The notes below the pieces were generated by a model that was not told where the DNA came from, searched no databases, and was given only the letters and a program-made list of their open reading frames with translations. Position numbers and translations under genes: made by a program. This document shows, piece after piece, positions 34,413 through 45,964 of a stretch of DNA of 64,000 bases (positions are counted from its first letter, which is position 1; the number at the start of each line of letters is the position of its first letter). Origin of the DNA: Mesostigma viride (Eukaryota > Streptophyta > Mesostigmatophyceae > Mesostigmatales > Mesostigmataceae); contig RPFO01000176.1 of assembly GCA_009746045.1 (NCBI GenBank), forward strand, positions 234,151-298,150. Direction: 5' to 3'.

Positions 34413-34487
34413 TGCCCTGATGACCATTGCCCAGCTGAGCGGCACCATCCCACATGAGCTGGGGTCTTTGGTCTCCGTCCGAGCGCT
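34413..34487 (+). CDS. LRR exon 6: single repeat with one extra codon (75 nt)
   Basis: This phase 2-2 exon lies between 'atctgtccgcag' and 'gtaagc'. It is 75 nt long because one codon is added in the variable stretch. It reads 'ALMTIAQLSGTIPHELGS' then 'LVSVRA'. The conserved Asn of LxxN is lost (T-I-A), so this repeat may be distorted. The frame stays open and exon removal would still be frame-neutral. The downstream block and E/TGGG element (array starts 569 nt after the exon start) match exon 2. Confidence 0.72.
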
Positions 34488-34981
34488 GTAAGCCTCCTTG
34501 ACTGTTGCTCTTGTCAGCCCCTTCCATCCACACAAGCATGTGCGAGCACAGATATCGCGACAAGCCTTGTGATACACTCTCGTGCTGCACGGGTGACCCA
34601 CAGTGGCTGAGGCAAAGGACATGGCGTACTGCGTGGCCCTCTGGCATGTCACTTCAGTAACTTGTTGAGCGAGCCAACGCATGTCTCGTTACACCAGTCA
34701 GCCATTGTTGAGCTGTGCCACTATTTTCTGTCGCAATGTGAGCTATCTAGGCTTGCATTGCTTGGTAGCGTACCATGGGAAATTCTGTGGGTTATTTAGA
34801 TATAGGCCATGGGAGTACCAAACTCTACCATGAGATAGAATTTTATTACAGTACATGTGTGCTCGGCTTTATAGTGGAGCCTTGGCCACACCATCAAGCT
34901 CTTTGTACAAATAATCATCAAGTTGCCTTTGTTGCCATGCTGGGGCCCATATACAATCTTGAGCTTTTCCTGCAGCAGCGA

Positions 34982-35287
34982 GGGTGGGTGGGTGGGTGGG
35001 TGGGTGGGTGGGTGGGTGGGTGGGTGGGTGGGTGGGTGGGTGGGTGGGTGGGTGGGTGGGTGGGTGGGTGGGTGGGTGGGTGGGTGGGTGGGTGGGTGGG
35101 TGGGTGCGTGGGTGGGTGGGTGGGTGGGTGGGTGGGTGGGTGGGTGGGTGGGTGGGTGGGTGGGTGGGTGGGTGGGTGGGTGGGTGGGTGGGTGGGTGGG
35201 TGGGTGGGTGGGTGGGTGGGTGGGTGGGTGGGTGGGTGGGTGGGTGGGTGGGTGGGTGGGTGGGTGGGTGGGTGGGTAGTAGGTGGG
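34982..35287 (+). repeat. (TGGG)n array, 306 bp
   Basis: Nearly pure TGGG with single changes (GCG near 35107, TAGTAGG at the end). Flanks 'ctgcagcagcgagg' and 'gagctgcaaagagacctc' are the same as at 9131-9769. G-rich strand is +. Confidence 0.98.
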
Positions 35288-35606
35288 AGCTGCAAAGAGA
35301 CCTCCCTAGTCACCGGCACCACTCTAAGGACACTTGTCACAGCGCCGACAGGCGCGCCGCACCTGTGGGTGCATGCACCGACAGGTACAAGCCGCTACAA
35401 CTTTTCAACACTACATCACCACCGTGAGTTCCAAACTCAGGTGACGGATGCAAGAGCTACTAGTCAGAACAACATTCCAGCACCACATGAGGTGGGTGGA
35501 GTATCCAGGGTCATGTGCTTCGGCTAGCTACGCTACCTACGGCAGGTTGGTCCCCTTTGGGCCTTTATCATATGGAACCATAAAGTGAGCCACTCCTGTT
35601 TTTTTA

Positions 35607-36140
35607 ACGTAGTTTCTGTATATTGAGATGGAAGGGTAGCCGCTGTAGGTAGGTTATAGGGTTCACGTGACATACCTTTTGAGGCCGATGCGGCCTGATC
35701 CGGATCGGCAGTGGCAAAAAGACTTTGCCAGTTTCCTGGCCATGTGGCGAGAGCTACCTTGTGATACAAACCTGCCACTGCATAGGTTTCTTTGTTAATG
35801 ACGTAGTGGTTGTCTAGATGTAAGACTTTCTGACGCAATATGTGACCTAAGAGCCCGGGCAATCTTGCGTAAACCGCCTGCAAAAGAAACGCCAGTTTGC
35901 GTCTTTTGTTCAGACGGAAAAATTGCGTCAGACGAAAAAGTGCCGTCCGAGACAAGGCCGCATAACATGCAAAATCGACAAAGCAAACCCGGCACCTAGC
36001 GAACTTTGGCCTCTTTTCTTTTCCCGCCCACCCTCCCTGCGTTTTGGGGGGTAAGGCTAGCTTTTTTACCAGCAATAGTCTTTCCATCAGCATCGGCGGC
36101 CAGGATGTGGCCTGCCTTTTGTATGTGCTCCACTCATTAC
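35607..36140 (+). mobile_element. Family D short element, copy 4
   Basis: It starts within the terminus ('aacgtagtttctgtat'), continues 'gagatggaagggtagccgct', and ends 'gtatgtgctccactcatta'. The last 40 bp of the family ('ggttaccctggagttcc') are missing. Confidence 0.7.
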
Positions 36141-36810
36141 ACCCGTTCACTCCCAAGAATCACCAGTCTTTATTGAAGCAATGAGTGGACTGGGCCATCA
36201 TGAATGAATGGCAAGGTGGAACCGGATAAGAATACAATTCAGCAGTCAGTGCATGCCCCCAATCAACAGAGAAGAAAGGGTTGGTGGGCGGTGGAAAGAA
36301 ACTACCTAGACGACAAACTATGCTTGCCTATATTCCCCTTTCAAGCAGGACCGCCGTTGACATCTGTCATTCAACTTCCGTGTAACGTTAGACTTGCGTC
36401 ATAAAATCTCTACAAAATCCGTTCTGACCAGCGCTTCGTTTAGGCTTTTTTCCACAGGCAGCACCGCGCCGGAAACTATTTCACATGGACGGTGGCCGGC
36501 GAAGGCCGGCCAGTTGCTACTAGTAAAAAATTTTGACATGAGTTGTTACTTATTCTAATCGGCCCTCGGCGAATTAAGCTTGGCCCTCGGCCATCGTAGA
36601 ATTCTCTGCTGCTGATGGGCGTGGGAACCAACAGCAACAACAACTAAGCGCGCGGTGTTCGTGCACCTCCGCGGACACCTTATGACCGGCGTGGGACTAA
36701 TCTGTTGTGCGATGCAACCGTACATGTCCCCGCTCAGTATCTTTGTTTCTTGTATGTTTGTGATGGCATGCTGTTCAGTGTCCTGGCCCTCGGCCGTTTC
36801 CAAATCTCTG

Positions 36811-36893
36811 CTGCCCATGTGCGGCGTGGGCAACAACAACAACAAACTGCTGTGATTGTTGTGGTTGTTGTGTCCAACGCCGCACATGGGCAG
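36811..36893. other. 83-nt near-perfect hairpin
   Basis: The 17 bases from 36811 ('ctgcccatgtgcggcgt') are perfectly complementary to 36877-36893. The stem continues imperfectly through CAACAACAA against TTGTTG-rich sequence to a small loop around 36847-36853. A shorter relative of the left arm lies at about 36609-36647. Size and shape fit a microRNA precursor or a foldback repeat; nothing shows it is transcribed. Confidence 0.6.
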
Positions 36894-37199
36894 TCGGACC
36901 CTGAACTGCGGGTTCAGGCTTCGGTTGATGCTCGCCACATGGCGCAAAACGAACCAACAATTGTTCATCTAGCAGTGCGAATCCTCGGCACCGCTCGGGG
37001 AACATTCTCACGTATGTCGCGTATGTCGCGTCTCCTAGCAGCAAGTACGTGTTACAACAATTCGCCGCGCCGGCCCTCATAAGGGCCACCCGTCTGGCCG
37101 GAGCCGCGCCGGGCACTTTTTCCCACAGCCGGAGCCGTCCTGATCCGGCAGCCAGATCCGACGGATCCGGCTATAAACGAAGCGCTGGTTCTGACACTT

Positions 37200-37535
37200 T
37201 GAAATATTCCTACTCCTAGTTCCAAAGCCCACTCGGGCTTGCCACGCAAAGTGCTTTCGTCACAAAATATGGCCACTGACAAGTGGCGACCGTCACGTCA
37301 CTAGCATGTGACGCCGGATTTTCAGCAATGCCGTACATTTCGTTGTAGAGCCTGAGGATTAGTGGCGCGCGGCCTGACCAAGGGCAGCCGGCCCACAATT
37401 TCCCATATTTAATTGATGACTTGTCTAATGCCTGCCATCCGCGCGGCCAGCGGGATTTAAAGCCGGCGGCTGTCCCTCCCGCCTGCGGCGGTCTCTCTCA
37501 TACCACTAAACTAAACTATTTTCAATGAAACTCCA
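37200..37535 (-). mobile_element. Family C element (reverse)
   Basis: It shows 'gccactgacaagtggcgacc', 'ggtctctctcataccact' and 'attttcaatgaaactcc' in reverse to the + copies. It is followed by the last 30 bp of a D element ('gtctggttaccctggag', 37545-37566). Confidence 0.65.
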
Positions 37536-37895
37536 TTGTTCAATAAAGAGTCTGGTTACCCTGGAGTTTTACTATTAGTAGAAAGCTCATCAAACTCACA
37601 TTCGGCCCCGTGGGGTACGTTCGGTTGGTTAGGTGTTAAAGTATATATACTAGTACTATATATACTAATAGTATATAAGTAAATATACAATATGTGAGCT
37701 GGCTCTCTGCGGTGGAATGACACAGACTTGTCTACCAGATAGCCACATCGCCATCTGTGTGCTAGGGTGAGCACACTTGGTGAATTTGTGGGGCCAGCCC
37801 ACAGCAGCTGTGCCCCTGCTCTACCCACATCTTTTTCCATGGCTAACAGCCAAAAATATGCATGACATGCAAACAAGAAAACTTACCTACACTCG

Positions 37896-38579
37896 CTATG
37901 GGGTTACTGTGTCCCAACCCAGATTCGCCCATAGGGTTAGTAAAACCATTTCCCCCCTGAACTCCCCAACAGGGGTGAGGTCAGTTGATAGATAAGAGAC
38001 GAGAGAAAAAGAAGACGTCAAAACACGACGCCAACGAAGTGGCGCCGGAACTCGGCAGTGGCAATACTCCGGACCTAGGCCCAGAGTGCCGGCGGGATGT
38101 CCCGCCCCCAGGAGGCTGTGGTCGAGGCCAATGTAGCGCGTGACCGAGAGGGCCGAAGCCCACTGTCCGTGCAGCTGAATGGCCTCCGGCGACTCGCCAG
38201 CGATGGCGTCGTGCGTCGCCCCCCCATGCCGGAGGCCGTGGAAAGATAATGACATCCCCGGGATGCCCATGTGGGCCTGCACTGCCTCCCACTGCTGCCT
38301 AGCCTGGCTGTACGTCAAGCCACGAAAAAGAAGTGCATCCGGGGGCTGCCCAGCCGTCAGGCGTCGCAGGAGCCACAAAGAAAGTGGATCCCGGACGAGC
38401 ACGTGCTGGGCCACCCCCCAGCGCAGTCTTGGGGTTGCGCAGCACAAGGACACCGAAAGTGGGCCCTGGCTCGGGAAAGGGGTGGCCAGGATGAGCCACA
38501 TCCCTAACCCGCAGCCCGAGCAACTCGCCATGCGTAAATACTGCTGGAAAGCAATAATAATCAACGCACTAAAATGCAC
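37896..38579 (-). pseudogene. DIRS-like tyrosine recombinase, catalytic domain
   Basis: A 227-codon frame holds all the key residues: 'FQQYLR' with Arg16 (Arg I), 'FHGLRHGGATHD' with His114 and Arg117 (HxxR), Trp140 and 'VTRYIG' with the nucleophile Tyr149. Between residues 17 and about 55 the reading is out of frame. The true strand 'ELLGLRVRDV...VLRNPKT' is open one frame over (38523-38400), so two small indels have occurred. The enzyme would join and exchange DNA strands through the tyrosine. This copy is better preserved at HxxR than the 55-kb copy. Confidence 0.75.
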
Positions 38580-38582
38580 CTG

Positions 38583-38950
38583 CTAACATGAAATTAGCAA
38601 CAGGGCAGTGAAATAGCAAAGGCGCAAGGGCATAGGGGGAGGGCTGACAGCCGGAACGCGCCGGTGCCACCCCGCGAGCCTGCGGTGTAAGGCCTCGGTG
38701 TGCTGGCATAAGGTATGCCCCCGCCCACCTCTGGCATGGTAGGCAGCAGAAATCCACTCACAGAAAATGGCTTCCGCATGAGCTGGGTCGACAGGGCCAG
38801 GTGGCACCCATGCCATGTAGGCAGCCGCCGCACGCCAGTAGGCTGGCAAGGTAGAAACATGGTTGACAGTGCCCTCCAAAAGTGCAAAACCCCGCGGGCG
38901 CCCCCCCCCCCCCCCCCAAGCTTGGGGTGCACGTCACTGCACCTGGTCAA
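38583..38950 (-). pseudogene. Recombinase core-binding domain remnant
   Basis: The reverse frame 'EGTVNHVSTLPAYWRAAAAY' (about 38880-38820) then 'MAWVPPG' matches the same segment of the 54.7-kb copy and the 19.7-kb relic. It lies between RNase H and the catalytic domain, as expected for the helical N-terminal domain of the recombinase. A stop separates it from the catalytic part. Confidence 0.6.
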
Positions 38951-39656
38951 ACCGGGGACCCAGGCGCCGCGCGGCTGGCCTGGTCAGCAGGGTTGTGGGC
39001 AGTAGCGACCCACACCCAGTGGCTGTGCATGTCAGCAGTCAGTGACAGGGCGCAGTAGCGTTGAACCATCTGCAGAACCATGGTTGAGGCGGTATGACGA
39101 GGCTGCCCTCTGACAAACGCCCCCACCACCGCGCTGGAGTCCAGCCCGACGACGCACTTTCCCCAACGCACCTTGGTGCGGCACGACCAGTCGACCCCTT
39201 GCATCGCAGCAATCGCCTCCTTGACGTTGACGTGGTTTGGCTGCCCCCGCCACCTCTAGGACAGTGCCGTACGCCAGTGGCCACTTCCCAGCAGGCTGTG
39301 GTCCCCCTCCTCCATGCGCTCTAGATCCAGTCCTCCCCAGAGGCTTTAAAACTCTGTCGTGCACCACCCCCGTGCCTCATGCTGGGCTGCCAGACGGGCG
39401 CAGTCGGCCCCAGGCAGGTCTCTGTAGACCACCCCACCATCGGAGCTGCATCACTAGCCACGACCCGGTCAGAAAGGGGCCGGGTCCGGACAGCTATAAA
39501 AAAGGGTCCAGGGTCGATCGCCGCCTGCAGCTCCTGGCGGGCCCCCGCAGGGAGCCGCCAGCGGCACCCAGGCAGGGAGGCGTTCATGACTGCTAGAAGC
39601 CGATATGTCTCAGACCACACCGAGAGCATGGGGCGGCAAAGCAGATGCATCCACAC
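38947..39656 (-). pseudogene. DIRS-like RNase H domain
   Basis: Read on the reverse strand: 'RVVASDAAPMVGWSTE' (first Asp), then in other frames 'NVKEAIAA' (Glu), 'VVGLDSSAVVGAFVRG' (Asp) and 'WVATAHNPADQASR' (last Asp). All four RNase H positions can be seen, but at least two frameshifts break the protein. The connection region upstream (39560-39656) resembles the RT-RNase H linker of the 53.9-kb copy. Confidence 0.7.
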
Positions 39657-39739
39657 TCACTTCTAAAGCATAGAACGGTAGTAGGTGAATCAGAAATCTA
39701 AGATTCGATGAATAGCGGCTACAACCGCCACCACCCGCT

Positions 39740-39975
39740 CAGGAACAGGCATGCACCACATCACCATCCCGTTGGTGAATGACACCTACCTCCTGCACAC
39801 CAGTCTGTTCAGCTGTCGCCCGTACCACCTTGTCAGACTTTTGCACCAGCCCCATGGCGGCATAGGCAGCCTGAACACGATCTAGCTGCTGATTCACCCC
39901 ATCCACCGAAGCACAATGGGTGAGCTGGAGGTTACCGGTAATAACGGCATGCATAACTTCCAGATCCTGCCGAGA
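39740..39975 (-). pseudogene. Reverse transcriptase C-terminal remnant
   Basis: 'LTHCASVDGVNQQLDRVQ', 'AAYAAMGLVQKSDKVV' and 'TGVQEVGVIHQRDGDVV' fit the part of a reverse transcriptase after the catalytic aspartates: helix, G-L-x-x-x-x-x-K, Q-x-x-x-G. It is nearly identical to 53620-53800. The catalytic box itself is lost at the left junction with a dispersed repeat at about 40020. Confidence 0.6.
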
Positions 39976-40021
39976 TTCGAAGCAGGAGGAACGCGCCTGT
40001 GGCCCAGGAGGGTCCCCCAGC

Positions 40022-42665
40022 TCAAGTCCTAGTAGCACGCCATTCGACAATTTAGTAGTGTACAACGGCACATGGTTTGGGGGCGTGCCTAACATCAGCA
40101 CGTTGCCAAACGGGGACGCGGGCAACAGGGAGTACAACTCGAGGGAAGAGGCTGGCAGGGAATAATGCCCTCCCCCCCCATCATTACCCTGAGTCTAAAC
40201 TTAGTACAGTGAAACTTGGCCTCCACACCTGTCAGTATGACCTTACCTTTGTCGTCTCATACGCCATCCTTGGCACCAGGGCTTATTCCAGGTCAACCGT
40301 ATTATTTCTTAGATGGAATTGTCTCGAGCACTATAAGAAGAATCGGTTTTCTCTGAATATAGTTTAATTAATTAACGCATGCGGGAAAGATAGGGCCGCT
40401 ATGCCTTGGCCTGCATGTGGAAGGCTGTCTGCGACATGGGCTGACTGATTCGATCTGTACAAAGGGTTTCATGTTCGCCTGAATTTTCCTTCGATGACCC
40501 GGTTGTTTTTAAGGGTCGGTGGCTATTAATTAATGGTCCGAGAAAATTAATTGTAGGTTTTATACGGCTTGATTGCAAAGATTCGTATTTGGTTGCACCA
40601 GCTGAGATTATCTGGGGACCTGTAGGGTCGGTTGGTTGCTTAACGAAACTTTGGCTGATTTGGTTTCGTTAGTGAGTCGTCATTAATTATTGTATAGTGG
40701 ATTCGGACCGGCCCAAGGGGTTGATGGGCGAGTTTTATGTTTGTCAGTCTTGGGAACCTTGTACAACTACCTGTACGGTTAACGCACTAGCCTGGGGGTG
40801 CGTGGCCACGTTGTTTGTAGTGGCGTTTTCAGCACTGTTGAGGCCGGCGTGTGAGGCATGCCGGTGTTACTTAATTTAGGATGATGTCAGCTTGTGTGTC
40901 GGCGGACCATGCCATAAGCAAGCTAGGCTGGCAATGATCCGCAATTGTTTCTTTCACAATGGTGGCAATGGCCGCCTGTGCAAAATTGCACATTCTAGCG
41001 CGGGTTGCATCTGTCTTGTAGCCGAGGCAGATGGTGGCACAACCGCTAAGCTGTTCGACCAAGCATAGTAAAGTAGGTCGTGCAACGGAAAGAAAATTTA
41101 AATTTACCCCCATGTCGTTTTCCCCGGCTGCGGGTCTTTTTGACAGAGGCGAAGGATGGGGCGCTACTTCGGCGGTTTGACCAGCTTCGTCGGAGCTGTT
41201 CATAAGTTTCTAAACCAGCTGTAGTGTCACATCGCAGGCTTGCCACCTTGCGATGGTGCGTGGGGGGTGACCTGGACTCTAAAGGTCACGAACCAGGTTC
41301 CTGTCAGCGACGGCCTTTTTTATATAAATTTTTTTTGTGGCGGCAGGTCCGCTGTCCAGTTGCCCCTGCCGAGGAGGGTTAGTTGGGGACAATAGGAGCC
41401 GTGCGAGGGTTGCGCTCCGAAGCAAAAATTTATTCCCTATTGCGAGACTCGAGTCAGGGAGGGCGTCTTAGGGAGGCGAGGCAACGCCAGACCTTTGTCG
41501 TTCTTTTTCGTCTCAGCACCTGCTGCACGGCTCAGTCTATTATGGTGTCATAAAACCTCTCTCCTTTTTGGACGATTCCGGAATTGCGAAATGCTGGCAC
41601 TTTTGGGGGGCTTGTTTTTGGGGTGGTCACCGACTTGTGTCGCATTGAACCAGCAGGCCCCTGCGGGGGTTAATGTAGCCTAGCGCGGGCTGAGTCGCCA
41701 TTTAAGATGTTGCGACACGCTCTTTCGCGCACGGTGGTCATGAGATTAATCGGCGCAATGGGGTTGGCGCCAGGGGGGGGTAATTGGGTGGAGGCTTCTT
41801 GCTTCCGCGTGAGGATTGAGAAACCTTAAGGCCACTGTTAACTGCTGCATTTGTGGCAGGGCTCCACTTATTGTATTCAATCAAATGCTGGTCTTCTTGG
41901 GAGCTTAGTGATCTTAATCATCTTTATCTTTCTGCATTGTCACCATCTCTGCAGTCCAAGAAAACGGTATATGGCTTTTGGTCGTGCCTAACAGTAGCAC
42001 TTTGCCAAACGGGGACATGGACAAACTCGAGGGAAGAGGCCGGCAGGGAACAATGCCCTCACACCCTCGTAATTACCCTGAGTCTGAACTGAGGGCGGTG
42101 TCCACGATGCCTACGCCTGGTGGCCGCGAGGTGGCATGGCCCAGCAGCACAAGTATAAAGGTCAGGGCATCGGTGGGCTGCGCTCTAGTGGGCATGCTAG
42201 GGCTAGAGTTCCAGCGGCATCCAGGTCCTTTGGCAAATCTGGGGCATCCATCATGGCTATCAGGCACCATGATGGCGCGCCACACCTCCGCCACAAACCG
42301 CTCTTCCGCTTGGCGTGAACAGAATGGACCGATGTGGTGCAGTTCAGTTCTCAACAGCAACGTGGCACTCCGCTATTAGATCCGAAGTGTGCCCGAGGGT
42401 TCAGTGGCACTGCCGCTTAAGATGTGGCATGACATGGGGCATGTGGGCTGTGTCGATGGTCTCGCATTGGTGCGGCCACTGAGGCCCTTCGGGCGATGCG
42501 AGGGTCTGGCGTCCCAGCACATGGAGTTGTATAATCAAGACAGGGGATTATCGACCGTGAAAGTGTTTAAAATTTTATCTGCATATTCTAGTCGTCCCTG
42601 TGAGATTTTTCCCTGAGAGATTAACGCTTCAGGGTAGTTACAATAGGTGGGTAGTAACTGTTGGA
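40022..42665 (+). repeat. Segmental duplication of 44417-45490, filled by element A
   Basis: 40022-40344 and 41916-42665 together match 44417-45490 continuously, except that element A (40345-41915) sits between them. Both copies lead into an LRR exon (exon 7 here, exon 8 there), so the exon was copied with about 1.1 kb of upstream sequence. Confidence 0.85.
40345..41915 (+). mobile_element. Family A, copy 4 (full length, 1571 bp)
   Basis: The paralogous empty site at about 44729 defines this insertion: 'aagaagAATC' then 'acctttctctttctgc' without the element, versus AATC on both sides here (40341-40344 and 41916-41919). This gives a 4-bp duplication, or an element ending in AATC without duplication. 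Both A frames (66-codon + and 110-codon -) are open. Confidence 0.92.
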
Positions 42666-42671
42666 GGCATT

Positions 42672-43249
42672 CGTGGTTCTCTGAACATAGTTTCTTTGTA
42701 GTGAGATGGAAGGGTAGCCGCTATAGCTAGGTTATTGGGTTCACGTGACATACCTTTTGAGGCCGGTGCGGCCTGATCCGGATCAGTCGTGGCAAAAAAT
42801 TTGGCCAGTTTCCTGGCCAGGTGGCAGGAGCTACGTTGAGATATAAACCTGCCACGGTCTAGGTTTCTTTGTTAATGACGTGGCGATTAACTAGATTCTT
42901 TCTCTCACGCAAATATGTTACCAAAAGTCCCGGCAGCATTGCGTAAGTTGCCGGCAATCAGAACGCCAATTTGCGTCATTTGTTCAGACGCAAAGTTTGG
43001 GTGGCGAAAAAATGCCGTCCGGGCCAAGGCCGCGTGACACGCAGAAAGACAAAAGCAAACCCACCTAGCTAAGGTCGGCCTCTTTTCTTTTCCCGCACAC
43101 CCTCCCTGCGTTTTTGTAAGGGGGTAAGGCTACCCTGTTGACAAGCAATAAGTGTTCCCATGAGCATCGGCTGCCAGGATGTGGCCTGCCTTTTGTATGT
43201 GCTCCACTCATTGTTTTAATAAAGAGTCTGGTTACCCTGGAGTTCCACG
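42672..43249 (+). mobile_element. Family D short element, copy 5 (complete)
   Basis: It runs from 'CGTGGTTCTCTGAACATAG' to 'GGTTACCCTGGAGTTCCACG'. The paralogous position at about 45499 ('ggaggcattgtgaattg') lacks it, which gives approximate insertion borders. No clear target duplication is seen, which would suit tyrosine-recombinase integration. It lies 84 bp before LRR exon 7. Confidence 0.85.
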
Positions 43250-43332
43250 AGAATGTAAATGGTTAGAACTGATGTCACCCATTGCTTCTTACCGCTCGCG
43301 TCGTCAATCTATGCCTTGGTATCTGCCCACAG

Positions 43333-43404
43333 TGATCTGCGCAGTAACCAGCTGAGCGGCACCATCCCTCCAGAGCTGGGGTCTTTAAATTCCGCGGAAG
43401 ACTT
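43333..43404 (+). CDS. LRR exon 7: single 24-residue leucine-rich repeat
   Basis: This 72-nt phase 2-2 exon lies between 'atctgcccacag' and 'gtaagc'. It reads 'DLRSNQLSGTIPPELGS' then 'LNSAED'. The last third (N-S-A-E-D) is unlike all other copies and lacks the usual hydrophobic residue, so the repeat may be altered, though it is still open. Intron blocks on both sides match exons 2 and 6, followed by an E/TGGG element starting 578 nt after the exon start. Confidence 0.75.
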
Positions 43405-43910
43405 GTAAGCCTCCATGAGCATTCCTCTTGTCTCCCCCGTGCATCTGCCCCATGCACACGCGAGCACAGATATCGTGAGAAGCCTTGTGATACACTCTCG
43501 TGCTGCATGGGTGACCCACAGTGGATGAGGCAAAGGACATGGCGTACTGCGTGGCACTCTTGCATGTTAGTTGAGTAACTTGTTGAGCGACCCAACGCAT
43601 GTCTCGCACCACCAGGCAGCCATTGTTGAGCTGTGCTGACATCATATGTTGCAATGTAACCTAAAAGGCTTGAACTGCTTTGTGGCGTACCATGGGAAAT
43701 GCTGTGGGTTATTAGCCGTGGGCCGTTGGAGTACCAAACCCTACCATGAGAAACAGTTTTATTACAATATTTGCTGGTTAGGCTTTATAGTGGAGCCTTA
43801 GCCACACCATCAAACTCATCATACAAGTCATCATCAACTTGGCTTTGTCACCATGCTGGGGCCCAGCATTTGTCCCATAATACAACCTTGAACTTTCCCT
43901 GCCGCAGCGA

Positions 43911-44312
<402 letters not shown>

Positions 44313-44416
44313 AGCTGCAAAGAAAAGAGACCTCCTAGTCTCCGGCACCACTCAGTACACTTGTCACAGCGCCGACAGACGCGCCGCGCCTGTGGCGCAG
44401 GAGGGTCCCCCAGCTC

Positions 44417-45490
44417 AAATCCTAGTAGCACGCCATTCGACAATTTAGTAGTGTACAACAGTACATGGTTTGGGGGCGTGCCTAACATCAGCACATTGCC
44501 AAACGGGGACGCGGGCAACAGGGAGTACAACTTGAGGGAAGAAGCCGGCAGGGAATAATGCCCTCCCCCCCATCATTACCCTGAGTCTAAACTTAGTACA
44601 GTGAAACTTGGCCTCCACACCTGTCAGTATGACCTTACCTTTGTCGTCTCATACGCCATCCTTGGCACCAGGGCTTATTCCAGGTCAACCGTATTATTTC
44701 TTAGATGGAATTGTCTCAAGCACTTTAAGAAGAATCACCTTTCTCTTTCTGCATTATCACCATCTCTGCAATCCTAGAAAACGGTAGATGGCTTTTGGTC
44801 GTGCCTAACAGTAGCACTTTGCCAAACGGGGACATGGAGAAAGGCGAGTGCAACTCGAGGGAAGAGGCCGGCAGGGAACAATGCCCTCACACCCTCGTAA
44901 TTACCCTGAGTCTGAACTGAGGGCGGTGTCCACGATGCCTACGCCTGGTGGCCGCGAGGTGGCATGGCCCAGCAGCACAAGTATAAAGGTCAGGGCATCG
45001 GTGGGCTGCGCTCTAGTGGGCATGCTAGGGCTAGAGTTCCAGCGGCATCCAGGTCCTTTGCCAAATCTGGGGCATCCATCATGGCTATCAGGCACCATGA
45101 TGGCGCGCCACACCTCCGTTATCAAACATTCTTCCCCTTGGCGTAAGCAGAATGTACAGAAGTGGTGCTATTCAGTTCTCAACAGCAACGTGGCGTTCCG
45201 CTATTAGATCCGGAGTGTGCCCGAGGGTTCAGTGGCACTGCCGCTAAAGATGTGGCATAACATGGGGCATGTGGGCTGTGTCGATGGTCTCGCATTGGTG
45301 CGGCCACTGAGGCCCTTCGGGCGATGCGAGGGTCTGGCGTCCCAGCACATGGAGTTGTATAATCAAGACAGGGGATTATCGACCGTGAAAGTGTTTAAAA
45401 TTTTATCTGCATATTATAGTCGTCCCTGTGAGATTTTTCCCTGAGAGATTAACGCTTCAGGTTAATTGCAATGAATGGGTAGTAACTGTT
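44417..45490 (+). repeat. Segmental duplication of 40022-42665, without element A
   Basis: Continuous match to the two halves of the 40-42.7 kb unit. It keeps the empty target site of element A and the empty target site of element D (near 45499), and leads into LRR exon 8. Confidence 0.88.
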
Positions 45491-45583
45491 GGAGGCATTG
45501 TGAATTGTTAGACCTGATATCAACCCAGTCCTTGTCACCGCTCGCGTTGTCATTCTAAATGCCTTACTGCTTCCTGCGCACAG

Positions 45584-45654
45584 TGGCCTGGCCTATAACA
45601 AGTTGAGGGCACCATCCCACCCGAGCTGGGGTCTTTGGTTTCCGTCCGTTACCT
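45584..45654 (+). pseudogene. LRR exon 8: frameshifted (71 nt)
   Basis: It has acceptor 'cctgcgcacag' and donor 'gtaagc' like the others. One base is missing in the S-G codons ('ttgagggcacc' instead of ttgagcggcacc), giving 71 nt. Up to that point it reads 'GLAYNK', as in exon 9. Inclusion would shift the frame of any LRR transcript, so it must be skipped or is a dead cassette. The downstream intron block is truncated at about 45720. Confidence 0.8.
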
Positions 45655-45964
45655 GTAAGCCTCCTTGAGTGTTGCTCTTGTCAGCCCCTTGCATGTATGC
45701 CAAGCACACACGAGCAGAGATATCACGAAAAACCTCCTTTGGTATGCTGTACTCTGCGGATGCTCTTGTCGGCAGCTGGAGGCCTGCATGAGCTGGTGGC
45801 ATTAAGTGGCTTGTGTACCATAGTCATCACTTGGCAAGATGTAATCTGCGGATGCTCCTGTCGGCATGCAGCTGGAGGCCTGCATGAGCTGGCATTAAGT
45901 GGGGTGTATACCGTACGTCTGTAGTGTCGACCATGTATGAATATCAGGCCTCAGCTGGCAGGCT

